DNA from: Thalassolituus oleivorans MIL-1
GTDB taxonomy: Bacteria; Pseudomonadota; Gammaproteobacteria; Pseudomonadales; Oceanobacteraceae
Length of the DNA: 64,000 bases
Assembly (NCBI RefSeq): GCF_000355675.1
Contig: NC_020888.1
Span: 593,001 to 657,000, forward strand
Reading direction: 5' to 3'
Made by a program: the position numbers and the translations under genes. Of this stretch, positions 46,832 to 55,179 are shown in pieces (positions within the stretch are counted from its first letter, which is position 1; each line of letters begins with the position of its first letter). The notes beneath the pieces were generated by a model that did not search any database, was not told the origin of the DNA, and was given only the letters and a program-made list of their open reading frames with translations.

Positions 46832-47713
46832 ATGGAACAAGCAGCAGATATAAAACCTTGGCAGCGCTTAACGGTGCGCTTTGGTAAGATCGTATTAACG
46901 CTTCTGTTGGCCTGGTTGATGGCGCTTTTGGTGTGGCTGATTATTGCCCCTGAGCCGCTGTACCTCAAGGCACCAACGAAAGGTGGATCGAATCGTACAA
47001 GTTTCGAAAGTGCGGGCGCCGGCTCGTATCATGTATTTGGTGAAGTCGGCGTTGCTGAAGTCGTTGAAGTTAAGGCTGTCGATGCCCCTGATACTCGCTT
47101 GCGCCTGTCCTTATTGGGCGCGACTCAATCCTCGGTAGAAGAGGAATCGAGTGCCATCATTGCGCGTAAAGGCAGTGGTGGAGATTTTTATCGTATTGGT
47201 GATGTGGTTGAAGGTCGTACGCGCTTAGCTGCAGTGTATAAAGATAAAGTGATCTTAGACACGGCAGGAAAGCTCGAAACATTGAAGTTCGATGAGGTAT
47301 CCAGTGCCGGTATTGGTGTTGCTAGTCAGACGCCAGAGCGCAATGAACGGCCAGATACCGACGATCGGGCTAAATCCTTGCGCGAACGTTTTAGTCGAGT
47401 ACGCAGTACACAAGATTTTATGATGGTCGCTAGTGAAGCCGCACAGCAAGATCCTGAAGAGATGTTGAGCGGTTTAGGGTTAGAGTCTCAGGGATCGGGT
47501 AGTGGTTATAAGGTAACGGCCGGGTCAATACTGACGCAGGTTGATCTAAAGCCTGGGGATATAGTGTTGTCTGTTAATGGACAGCCATTGGGCGATGCTT
47601 CAAGTGACTCAAGCTTATTAGAGCAAGTGATGAGTGAAGGTTCGGCTCAAATAGAAGTACAGCGCGGAAATAGTCGCTTTATGGTCAATCAGAGTTTTGG
47701 ATTAAGGAATTAA
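46832..47713 (+). CDS. gspC: Type II secretion system protein GspC
   Basis: About 293 residues from ATG 46832 (a TTG one codon upstream is possible). A short cytoplasmic part, a membrane helix (about 20-40), the homology region (YHVFGEVGVAEVVEV and DVVEGRTRLAAVYKDKVIL, about 70-155) and a C-terminal PDZ-like domain (LKPGDIVLSVNGQPLGD). GspC links the inner-membrane platform to the secretin next door. Confidence 0.88.
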   Translation: MEQAADIKPWQRLTVRFGKIVLTLLLAWLMALLVWLIIAPEPLYLKAPTKGGSNRTSFESAGAGSYHVFGEVGVAEVVEVKAVDAPDTRLRLSLLGATQSSVEEESSAIIARKGSGGDFYRIGDVVEGRTRLAAVYKDKVILDTAGKLETLKFDEVSSAGIGVASQTPERNERPDTDDRAKSLRERFSRVRSTQDFMMVASEAAQQDPEEMLSGLGLESQGSGSGYKVTAGSILTQVDLKPGDIVLSVNGQPLGDASSDSSLLEQVMSEGSAQIEVQRGNSRFMVNQSFGLRN

Positions 47714-47715
47714 GT

Positions 47716-49611
47716 GTGTTGAAACAATGGGTTTTGGCGGTATTGCTACTGATTAGTGTAGTAAGCCCGATTCAGGCGCAGGAAAGCTGGCAGATCAATC
47801 TGAAGGATGCAGATATCGGCGCATTTATTAGTCAAGTTGCCGATATTACGGGCAAAAGCTTTGTGGTTGATCCGCGGGTAAAAGGTAAGGTTAACGTTAT
47901 CACCAGTGAAGCTATGAACAGTCACGGTGTATATGAGTTGTTTTTGTCAGTACTACAACTGCATGGCTTTGCTGCAGTACCTGCTGGTGATGTGATTCTT
48001 ATCGTGCAGCAAAATGATGTGAAGCAAAATGGTCGCGATTTGGACGAAAAAGCCGGTATTGGAAGCCAAGAGCTGTTGACCAAAGTCATTATGATTAAGA
48101 ACACGCCAGCGCTTGATCTTGTGCCAATCTTACGCCCGTTAGTAGCCAAGTATGGGCATTTGGCTGGGGTGAAATCGTCGAATGCGCTAATTATCTCTGA
48201 TCACGCCGTCAATATTCGTCGTATTGAACAAATTATTGACCGTCTGGATAAATCCGGTAGTGAAGAGCTTGAAGTTATTCAGCTTAAGGAAGCATGGGTT
48301 GGCAACGTAGTGACCATGCTACAGAGCTTAGATCCAGCTAAAGTCTCCCAAGGCAATGCCAATAATACCGACAATACCTCTGGCAGTATTCGTGTTGTAG
48401 CTGACGAGCGTAGTAATCGTTTAATTATTAAAGGCGAGAAAACTGCGCGTGAACGTATTCGTCAGCTAATTGAGCAGCTTGATCAGCCTTCGTATTTTAG
48501 TGGTAGTGCTCAAGTTATTCGTTTGCATTACGCCGACGCTACTAAGCTGGCGGAAATGTTGAAAGCCTTAATGGCCGATACATCGACTGGCAAAGATGAA
48601 AATCAAGCGAAAGGCCAAGCCGCTATTTATGCTGATGAAGACTTGAATGCGCTGGTTGTTCGAGCTGAACCATCCTTGATGAAGGAAGTGCAAGAACTGG
48701 TGGCATCGTTAGATGTGCGTCGTGCTCAAGTACTCATTGAGTCTGCGATTGTTGAAGTGACTGGTGATAACAGTGCTGCGTTAGGTGTGCAATGGGCTAC
48801 GGGCAATCTAGATGCGCCTGTTGGCGGTACTAACTTCAGTAATGCTGGCCCATCGTTATCGTCTATTGCCACAAGTGTTGCGACCGGCGATGTCGGTTCT
48901 GCCGTCGGTAGCGGTTTAACTTTAGGCGGTTATAGTGAAATTAACGGCGAAGTTGATTTTGGAGTGGTGATTCAGGCATTGCAAAGCAATACCGCGACTA
49001 ATCTTTTATCGACACCAAGTATCATGACGTTGGACAACCAAGAAGCGGAAATCATTGTTGGTCAAAACGTTCCTTTCCGTACCGGTTCAACAGCATCAAG
49101 TAGTAACGCCAATCCGTTTACTACGATTACTCGTGAAGATGTTGGTATTACGCTGAAAGTGAAACCACATATTCATGATGGTGAAGCGATTCGTCTCGAA
49201 GTAGAGGCTACTGCAGAATCTGTCGCCCAGACCAGTGTTGATGGTAGCGCCGACTTGATCACTAACAAGCGTTCGATTAAAACAATGATTTTATCGGCGG
49301 ATAAAGAAACCATAGTGCTAGGTGGTTTAATTCGCGATGATGTTAGAGAAGTGGTGAGCAAGGTGCCGTTATTGGGCGATATTCCATTAATTGGCTGGTT
49401 GTTCCGCTCTAAATCGACCAGCACAGTTAAAAGCAATTTAATGGTGTTCTTGCGTCCAACGATCGTTAGTAGCTCTACAGGTGCCCGTGAATTAACTCAA
49501 GATAAATTCAACGGTATTTGGGAGTTTACGGTGTCTGAAAAATTAGGCGTTGATAGTATCGATGCTGAAATTAACAATCTATTTAAAGGATTGCCAATTC
49601 GCGAGAAGTAA
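47716..49611 (+). CDS. gspD: Type II secretion system secretin GspD
   Basis: A 631-residue secretin starting at GTG 47716 with AAGGA nine bases upstream. Signal peptide (cleavage near IQAQ), N0 domain (WQINLKDADIGAFISQVADITGKSF), N1-N3 repeats (IMIKNTPALDLVPILRPL, EVIQLKEAWVGNVV, QVIRLHYADATKLAEML), and secretin core with VPFRTGS and VPLLGDIPLIGWLFRS. It forms the outer-membrane pore. No gspE-M genes follow; the next gene is convergent maf. Confidence 0.95.
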   Translation: MLKQWVLAVLLLISVVSPIQAQESWQINLKDADIGAFISQVADITGKSFVVDPRVKGKVNVITSEAMNSHGVYELFLSVLQLHGFAAVPAGDVILIVQQNDVKQNGRDLDEKAGIGSQELLTKVIMIKNTPALDLVPILRPLVAKYGHLAGVKSSNALIISDHAVNIRRIEQIIDRLDKSGSEELEVIQLKEAWVGNVVTMLQSLDPAKVSQGNANNTDNTSGSIRVVADERSNRLIIKGEKTARERIRQLIEQLDQPSYFSGSAQVIRLHYADATKLAEMLKALMADTSTGKDENQAKGQAAIYADEDLNALVVRAEPSLMKEVQELVASLDVRRAQVLIESAIVEVTGDNSAALGVQWATGNLDAPVGGTNFSNAGPSLSSIATSVATGDVGSAVGSGLTLGGYSEINGEVDFGVVIQALQSNTATNLLSTPSIMTLDNQEAEIIVGQNVPFRTGSTASSSNANPFTTITREDVGITLKVKPHIHDGEAIRLEVEATAESVAQTSVDGSADLITNKRSIKTMILSADKETIVLGGLIRDDVREVVSKVPLLGDIPLIGWLFRSKSTSTVKSNLMVFLRPTIVSSSTGARELTQDKFNGIWEFTVSEKLGVDSIDAEINNLFKGLPIREK

Positions 49612-49647
49612 GCGAATCGAAGAATGCTGTTGCGGTGGCTCAATAGG

Positions 49648-50256
49648 CTATTGAGCCGCCGCTAATTGCAGGACATCTATTCCTGCTTGTTTAAATAAAT
49701 CGACTAAACCAATCAGTGGTAGCCCTATCAAGGCATTGCTATCGCGACCTTCTAGTGCAGTAAACAGCGCAATTCCTAACCCTTCTGCTTTAAAACTACC
49801 AGCACAGTCATACGGCTTTTCTATATCTACATAATGCTCAATTTCGTCGCTACTCAGCTGGCGAAAACAGACATCAAAGGGCTCGACTAAACTCCATGAT
49901 TCTCCGGTGTTGGCGTTGAATAGAGCTAACCCTGTATGAAAACGAATTTTGTTTCCTGAAGCTTGTTTTAACTGCCTGATCGCTGTTTCTCGGTTGCCCG
50001 GTTTACTGACAGCTACACCATTTAGCACGCAGGCCTGATCGCTGCCAATAATCCAATGATGAGGATATTGTTGGCGTAATGCTTGAGCTTTTTCTGAGGC
50101 TAAGCGACCGACGTATTGCTCAGGTGTCTCGTCTGCTTGCTGCGATTCGTCAATATCTGGTGAGGCGCATTCAAAGGGAATGCGTAATCGGCTTAAGAGT
50201 TCTCGGCGATAAGGTGAGCTTGAGGCAAGTAGTAATTTAAAAGGCTGGGTGCTCAT
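49648..50256 (-). CDS. Maf/YceF-family nucleoside-triphosphate pyrophosphatase
   Basis: A 202-residue house-cleaning enzyme. Motifs: LLLASSSPYRRELL at the start, PDIDES, IGSDQACVLNG, and KPYDCAGSFKAEGLG near residue 150, the form found in the YceF (m7GTP) subgroup. It removes modified nucleotides. Confidence 0.9.
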   Translation of the reverse strand: MSTQPFKLLLASSSPYRRELLSRLRIPFECASPDIDESQQADETPEQYVGRLASEKAQALRQQYPHHWIIGSDQACVLNGVAVSKPGNRETAIRQLKQASGNKIRFHTGLALFNANTGESWSLVEPFDVCFRQLSSDEIEHYVDIEKPYDCAGSFKAEGLGIALFTALEGRDSNALIGLPLIGLVDLFKQAGIDVLQLAAAQ

Positions 50257-50281
50257 ATTTGAGGGTCTTTTATGTGGATGT

Positions 50282-50310
50282 AAAAAAGGGAAGCTGAGCT
50301 TCCCTTTTTT
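50282..50310 (-). terminator. Terminator of sodB
   Basis: AAAAAAGGGAAGC-TGA-GCTTCCCTTTTTT: a 7-bp G+C-containing stem extended by A/T pairs and a U-run, 16 nt after the sodB stop. Confidence 0.88.
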
Positions 50311-50325
50311 ATCAAACTGGAATTA

Positions 50326-50907
50326 TTAAGCGAAGTTAGCGTTCGCGAAGTCCCAGTTAACCAGTGCCCAGAAACCTTTCAGGTAATCAGGACGCACGTT
50401 GCGGTAATCGATGTAGTAAGCGTGTTCCCACAAATCAACAGTCAACAACGGTGTAACACCTTCTTCGGTGATAGGGGTTGCAGCGTTTGACGTGTTTACG
50501 ATGTCTAAAGAACCATCTGCTTTCTTAACTAACCAAGTCCAGCTTGAACCAAAGTTGTTCACTGCGCTGTCGTTGAATTTAGCTTGGAAATCAGCAAAAG
50601 ATCCGAACGCAGCGGTAATTGCGTCGGCAATTGCGCCAGTAGGCTCGCCACCACCGTTAGGGCTTAGGCTATTCCAGTAGAAAGTGTGGTTCCAGATCTG
50701 AGCAGCGTTATTGAAAACACCACCAGATGAAGTCTTGATGATTTCTTCTAGGGTTTTACCTTCGAATTCAGTACCACCGATTAAGCCGTTCAACTTTTGA
50801 ACGTAAGTGTTGTGATGCTTACCGTGGTGAAAATCTAATGTTTCTGCAGAAATATGAGGTTCTAGAGCAGTTTTTTCGTACGGTAGAGCAGGAAGTTCAA
50901 ACGCCAT
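50326..50907 (-). CDS. sodB: Iron superoxide dismutase SodB
   Basis: A 193-residue Fe-type SOD. Metal ligands are in [10 protein letters not shown] (H27), WNHTFYWN (H74), and [13 protein letters not shown] (D157 and H161). The segment [23 protein letters not shown] is the Fe- rather than Mn-type form. It removes cytosolic superoxide. It stands alone with its own terminator. Confidence 0.96.
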   Translation of the reverse strand: MAFELPALPYEKTALEPHISAETLDFHHGKHHNTYVQKLNGLIGGTEFEGKTLEEIIKTSSGGVFNNAAQIWNHTFYWNSLSPNGGGEPTGAIADAITAAFGSFADFQAKFNDSAVNNFGSSWTWLVKKADGSLDIVNTSNAATPITEEGVTPLLTVDLWEHAYYIDYRNVRPDYLKGFWALVNWDFANANFA

Positions 50908-51353
50908 GGTGTGTCTCCATTCTAGTGCTGAGTCAGGTTGCTTGGTCGCACTCTGGGGTGCATATCCTTCCGAAATGGGGGCAAAGTAGCGGATTTCAAG
51001 GGCAGAATTGCAATTGAAAGTACAAATGCCACATCCATAAAACGGATTGTGAATAATAGCACTCAGTTGCTACAGCGTGCTATTCACGTAAAACATAGGG
51101 TTATTCCTAGTGTTTTCGCTACTAGGGCGGCTATCGACGCGGTTGATTACCGTGATTAATGCATACGAACATAAATCTGACACCGTTCATCTGAAAAAGA
51201 GCTGAACAATGGCGTCAATGCAGGTATAACTTGCTTAAGCTTTATTAGCTATATGGTTGAAAAATAAACAAAAGCAGTACTTAATCATAATATTGTTATA
51301 CTGATGCGATTAGATTCAGTCGTTCGCACGAGCTGCAAATTAGAGGAATTATC
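50908..51353. other. Spacer upstream of sodB and the 51354 gene
   Basis: About 445 nt between divergent genes. The ORF at 50938-51159 has no protein-like character. The right part (51230-51310) is very A+T-rich and probably contains the promoter of the next operon. No RNA gene is recognised. Confidence 0.4.
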
Positions 51354-52169
51354 ATGGATAAAGAGCAACCACCAGTGGTGCCTAAAATGACGGCATCCGC
51401 TGATGATAGTGCATTGCGTCAACAACAGGCCCGTCGTCAGGCCGCACAGCGTGCTGCACGAACAACCAACCCGCAACGAGCGGTAGTTGCTCCAGCGCCG
51501 AAGGCGAATCAAACTTTGGCTATTGCTGCTTTGGTTATTGGTTTAGTCGCAGTGGGGGGAGCTGGTTTCTTATTTACTCAATTGCAGGAAACTCAAGCGG
51601 CATTAAGTGATGCGCAGGCTGTTATTCGTGATCAGGCTGTAAATATTGACTCATTGAATGAGAAGCTGTCAGTAACCGGCGAAAATGCAGATTTATCCGT
51701 AGACGCTTTAAAGTCTTTGTTACGTGAGCACGACCAAGAAATTCGTAAACTGTGGGATGTCGCTAATAAACGTAATAAGTCTGCGATTGAAGATAACACT
51801 AAGAGTGTATCCATCGCGCGCTCAGGTGTTGATAGCTTGAAGAAATCGCAGGCGCAAATGCAGACAACTGTTGATGCTGCTGCGAAATCAATTTCAGATG
51901 CTAACGTCGCAATCGCTGCCGTTCGTCAACGTCTTGATCGCGTTGAGATTGCGGCTAGTTCATTACCTGCTGAAGCTGAATTAGCCATCGCGCAAAATAA
52001 AGAAGCTGTGCAAACGGTTGAAACAACATTAGCTGGCTTGAACGCAACGGTCGAAAAAATGCGCAAGGCGGGAACATCGGGTGATATCGGTGGGATGAAG
52101 CTTGAAATAGAAGATATTCAAATTCGTCTTGATCGTATTCAAAATGCTCTTGGTGGTACTGCCCCATGA
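51354..52169 (+). CDS. Membrane-anchored coiled-coil protein of unknown function
   Basis: A 271-residue protein. A cytoplasmic Ala/Gln/Arg-rich head (about 1-58), a single membrane helix (LAIAALVIGLVAVGGAGFLF, 60-79), then about 190 residues of periplasmic coiled coil (LQETQAALSDAQAVIRDQ, DQEIRKLWDVANKRNKS, IRLDRIQNALGG). It looks like a structural or scaffold protein; no enzyme motif is seen. It overlaps the next gene by 4 nt (ATGA), so the two probably work together. Confidence 0.6.
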   Translation: MDKEQPPVVPKMTASADDSALRQQQARRQAAQRAARTTNPQRAVVAPAPKANQTLAIAALVIGLVAVGGAGFLFTQLQETQAALSDAQAVIRDQAVNIDSLNEKLSVTGENADLSVDALKSLLREHDQEIRKLWDVANKRNKSAIEDNTKSVSIARSGVDSLKKSQAQMQTTVDAAAKSISDANVAIAAVRQRLDRVEIAASSLPAEAELAIAQNKEAVQTVETTLAGLNATVEKMRKAGTSGDIGGMKLEIEDIQIRLDRIQNALGGTAP

Positions 52170-53032
52170 TGTGGCCTGAGGGATGGATGATCACTCTTAA
52201 GCAACCGGAATTGTCGCTACAGAAATCACCCTTTACCCTCAGACTAACTTATGGACGATTACTACGCAGTGTTGGCCCAGCGAGCGCTGCGTTTTCTTCA
52301 GGCTTGCGTAGCGATACGCCATCGACAGCCTTCTTTTGTGGTTATCAAGCTGCAATACGTTTTGTAGATCCTTTGTTAGAGGCCGAGCAGTGGGGCGCGC
52401 TTTGCGTTTCCGAGAAAGGATTGAAATCATTGTCGTCGATGACAACTCGTTTGGATCATGAGCGAGGTTGGCTATCAGGTGTTAAGTCACATGCGCTGAT
52501 GATTGGCCAAGGCATGGACTGGCTATATATATTAGCTAAGCGTGACGACGATATTGTTGCTCTTAAGGTCGCTGCAAACAGTGACGGCATACGAATTATC
52601 CCCAATCAAAAACCACAGCCATTTGTTCCAGACGCTCAGCATTCAGCTATTGCGTTAGAGGCAGTTGACGTCAAGGCGGCAGTCATATTTACCGATGCAC
52701 ACGCTAATATTAATCGTCCATTTCGCTATTGGGAGGATGTGTGTGTTGGATTGGCTTTTGCGGGTTGGATAGTGCGCCAGCTAATTATGCAAGAGAGCGA
52801 CGTATCACTCGATTTCAGTGACGCTATTCAAAAGATTCAATCTGAATTTTCAAATAATACTCAAGGATACAGCATAGACACTCTACAGCTCGTCGATGAT
52901 TTGTATCGAGAAATGATGATTGCTGGAGATCAGATCGTTGGCGATTCTGCTGTATCTTGGAAAAGAGACCGTCTATTACTGGCGTTAGGTGAGAAAGCTC
53001 GGCAAATGTTACGCGAAAAAATGGCCGACTAG
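52166..53032 (+). CDS. Conserved-looking cytoplasmic protein of unknown function
   Basis: A 288-residue soluble protein coupled to the coiled-coil gene upstream. It is Ala/Leu-rich with two mixed alpha/beta stretches (AALCGYQAAIRFVDPLL-like region about 45-75, and LVDDLYREMMIAGDQIV near 255). The layout distantly suggests an acyl-CoA-dehydrogenase-like regulator but I cannot support that. No signal peptide or membrane helix. Its stop codon lies inside the terminator hairpin. Confidence 0.5.
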   Translation: MMWPEGWMITLKQPELSLQKSPFTLRLTYGRLLRSVGPASAAFSSGLRSDTPSTAFFCGYQAAIRFVDPLLEAEQWGALCVSEKGLKSLSSMTTRLDHERGWLSGVKSHALMIGQGMDWLYILAKRDDDIVALKVAANSDGIRIIPNQKPQPFVPDAQHSAIALEAVDVKAAVIFTDAHANINRPFRYWEDVCVGLAFAGWIVRQLIMQESDVSLDFSDAIQKIQSEFSNNTQGYSIDTLQLVDDLYREMMIAGDQIVGDSAVSWKRDRLLLALGEKARQMLREKMAD

Positions 53033-53046
53033 TCGGCCATTTTTTT
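53016..53046. terminator. Palindromic terminator overlapping the stop codon
   Basis: ATGGCCGACTAGTCGGCCAT is a perfect 20-bp palindrome (53021-53040) flanked by A6 and a T-run. It serves the + gene and probably also the convergent - strand gene. The UAG stop is at the tip of the hairpin. Confidence 0.85.
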
Positions 53047-53062
53047 GAGATATGAAAAGTTT

Positions 53063-53491
53063 TTATCGCACCGTCACGGTAACCGGAGGTGCAAGAACGG
53101 GGGCATTTCCAATATTCGGTAGTGCTACCTTAGGTTCCTGCACTGTCGTTAGCACGCGTGTCTCTTTATTACTTAATAATGGATCGACGGTTTGTTCGAC
53201 ACCTAATGATTCTGCTGATGCAGCCGTTGGCGCGAGTGCCGGCGTTTCAATTGCAGTATAAGCGAGATCTTGGTTCAGTAATCGTGGTATCTCAATACTT
53301 TGTGATGTCGTGCGGTTGTAGCGCAAAGTATTGCTGTAGTCATAATGATGGGTACGTTGCTTTGCTTCAGTGACCGCAGCTTCAAGATCATCAGAATAAT
53401 AATCATCTTTATCGCCCGGATACAGTGTGTCGGCGAATGCTAGATTCGAGAATACACACAACAGCAAAGAGAATGTTATTTTTCTACTCAT
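53063..53491 (-). CDS. Exported protein, paralogue of the adjacent 53505-54011 gene
   Basis: A 142-residue protein with a signal peptide (cleavage near NLAFA). The mature part YYSDDLEAAVTEAKQRTHHYDYS then YNRTTSQSIEIPRLLNQDL and APTAAS aligns with the neighbouring gene. The C-terminus differs (LPNIGNAPVLAPPVTVTVR). No known family. Tandem duplication with 13 nt between the genes. Confidence 0.55.
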   Translation of the reverse strand: MSRKITFSLLLCVFSNLAFADTLYPGDKDDYYSDDLEAAVTEAKQRTHHYDYSNTLRYNRTTSQSIEIPRLLNQDLAYTAIETPALAPTAASAESLGVEQTVDPLLSNKETRVLTTVQEPKVALPNIGNAPVLAPPVTVTVR

Positions 53492-53504
53492 GTGGCAGCC
53501 CTAG

Positions 53505-54011
53505 TTAGCGGCGAATTTGTGTAGAAATACCAACGGTCGAGCGAGCATCTTTCACGCGTAGTTCGTAATTTTCGCTTTTGTAAGTAACATCACGAAGTAA
53601 AGTTACTTTCTTCTGCGGTACATCATTATCTTCTTTCGGGCTGGTGCCTTGCTCGGTATCTGTAACATCTTCTTCTGTTATTTGGCGTCCTAGTGCCGTA
53701 TCTCTTACAGGCTTTTGAGCCTCTATTGTAGCTGCTTCACCGGCAGCCGTTGGTCCCATGGCACCTTCGATTACTAACTCTTCCATTTCAGTATTGAGTA
53801 GCTTTGGTAATGGAAAACTTTTCGATGTAGTACGATTATACCAAGCATGTCCAACATACTCAGTCTGACTAGGAGAGTGTTTGGCGGCATCAACTGCCTC
53901 GTCCAATTGCGGGGAGTAGTAAGCCTTGGCAGCATCGTCGTATGACAATGCCGATACAGATAACAGCAGACCAGTGGTCAGCAAGGTAACGCGGGATAGA
54001 CAGCGCATCAT
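53505..54011 (-). CDS. Exported protein, first of a tandem paralogous pair
   Basis: A 168-residue protein with a signal peptide (cleavage near SALS). The shared motif is YYSPQLDEAVDAAKHSPSQ followed by WYNRTTSKSFPLPKLLNTEM and a GPTAAG segment. The C-terminal half is acidic then basic (TEQGTSPKEDNDVPQKK) and differs from its paralogue. Function unknown; periplasmic or outer-membrane-associated. Confidence 0.55.
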   Translation of the reverse strand: MMRCLSRVTLLTTGLLLSVSALSYDDAAKAYYSPQLDEAVDAAKHSPSQTEYVGHAWYNRTTSKSFPLPKLLNTEMEELVIEGAMGPTAAGEAATIEAQKPVRDTALGRQITEEDVTDTEQGTSPKEDNDVPQKKVTLLRDVTYKSENYELRVKDARSTVGISTQIRR

Positions 54012-54242
54012 TACAACAACCCCTTTTTTGTTTGTTTTTGTTATTTTTTACAAGTGTGTCATTATAGATCAAAGATCACTTTGTGTACACTTTATGTCCT
54101 ACTTTACCGATTGCATCGAAGTCGTTCAACGGTAACAATAGAGCACTGCTTCACAGGTCTGATACATTCATGTGAGTAAGAACAAAACTCGGTTATTCTT
54201 AAACAGTATAAAGACCGAATGCCAAATAGGCGGAAGATAATA

Positions 54243-55004
54243 ATGATAAAAACACTGTCTCGTAGTTTCTTGATCCCTGTAACCATCTTTGCCAGCGTAG
54301 TGGCGATGACAGGTTGCACTAATTTTCATCAATCAATTGGTGATAATTTTGGGTCGTACCCTAAATGGCTGTTTGGCCCTAAGGGTCATTACTATAAATC
54401 TGTGGGTTACCGTTGGGATTATGAAAATACCGCATTGGTATATATCTATCGTCCTATTAGTGTCTGGGCTATGGATGAAGTTGAAGCCCCTAGTTTTAAC
54501 GTCAACAACGAGCGTCTATTTAACTTCAAGGGCGGCGGTTACACTTGGTACGAAATGGAGCCTGGCACCTACGACATCGTCGTACGGCGCGGAATATTCG
54601 GCTTAGAAGGTATAGGTGATTTTGTTTTCGCTAAGTATTCAGATTTCGATTTTCAAGTGGAAGCTGGCAAGGTGTATTACCTACGTTACTCCGAAATAGA
54701 TCCTGTGAACGTGATTGTCGGCGATAACGGCCTGACGACTGGAGATGGACCATTACAGCTAGTTCCCCATTCCTTAGCAATGAAGGAAATGGAAGACACT
54801 AAAATGATTCATCATGGTCGTGATTTAATTACGCAAAACGGTCGTAAAGAACGAGATCTAAGTGATATGGCTGATGCCAGTACTAATAGCTCTAAGCGTG
54901 AATCGAGCTCAAATGCTCCAACTCCAGCGAAAGGTGGCATTGATGCGCCGGAAGGTTTGAAAGCCAAGCCTCGTTCAGAGCAAGAAGAATGGTGGCCATT
55001 CTAA
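54243..55004 (+). CDS. DUF2846-like lipoprotein
   Basis: About 253 residues from ATG 54243, with a GGAAG site upstream; the ORF extends eight codons further without support. Lipobox MTGC near residue 22. The central domain (ALVYIYRPISVWAMD, FNVNNERLFNFKGGGYTWY, EPGTYDIVVRR, VEAGKVYYLRY) fits DUF2846, a beta-sandwich in envelope lipoproteins. The tail is Ser/Lys-rich and probably disordered. Role unknown. Confidence 0.68.
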   Translation: MIKTLSRSFLIPVTIFASVVAMTGCTNFHQSIGDNFGSYPKWLFGPKGHYYKSVGYRWDYENTALVYIYRPISVWAMDEVEAPSFNVNNERLFNFKGGGYTWYEMEPGTYDIVVRRGIFGLEGIGDFVFAKYSDFDFQVEAGKVYYLRYSEIDPVNVIVGDNGLTTGDGPLQLVPHSLAMKEMEDTKMIHHGRDLITQNGRKERDLSDMADASTNSSKRESSSNAPTPAKGGIDAPEGLKAKPRSEQEEWWPF

Positions 55005-55069
55005 TTTGCGAACAATGCATGTGGACGTTTTAGACTGTCACCGCTTGCGCTACAATACAGACCAGACTG

Positions 55070-55093
55070 ACGCCCACTGATGTGGGCGTTTTT
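55070..55093 (+). terminator. Intrinsic terminator
   Basis: ACGCCCAC-TGAT-GTGGGCGT, an 8-bp stem followed by five U, 65 nt after the lipoprotein gene and before the fumarase. Confidence 0.85.
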
Positions 55094-55179
55094 ACGCCCA
55101 TCCATTGCCATTGGCTAACGTGAAGCGCTTTTTTATATATTCACTACTACGCCCATAAGCCTTTGAGAGAGAGCCCATC

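Noticed and set aside
50938-51159. 73-codon ORF upstream of sodB
   Set aside because: Overlaps the probable promoter of sodB, begins without a ribosome site, and has no similarity to any family I know.
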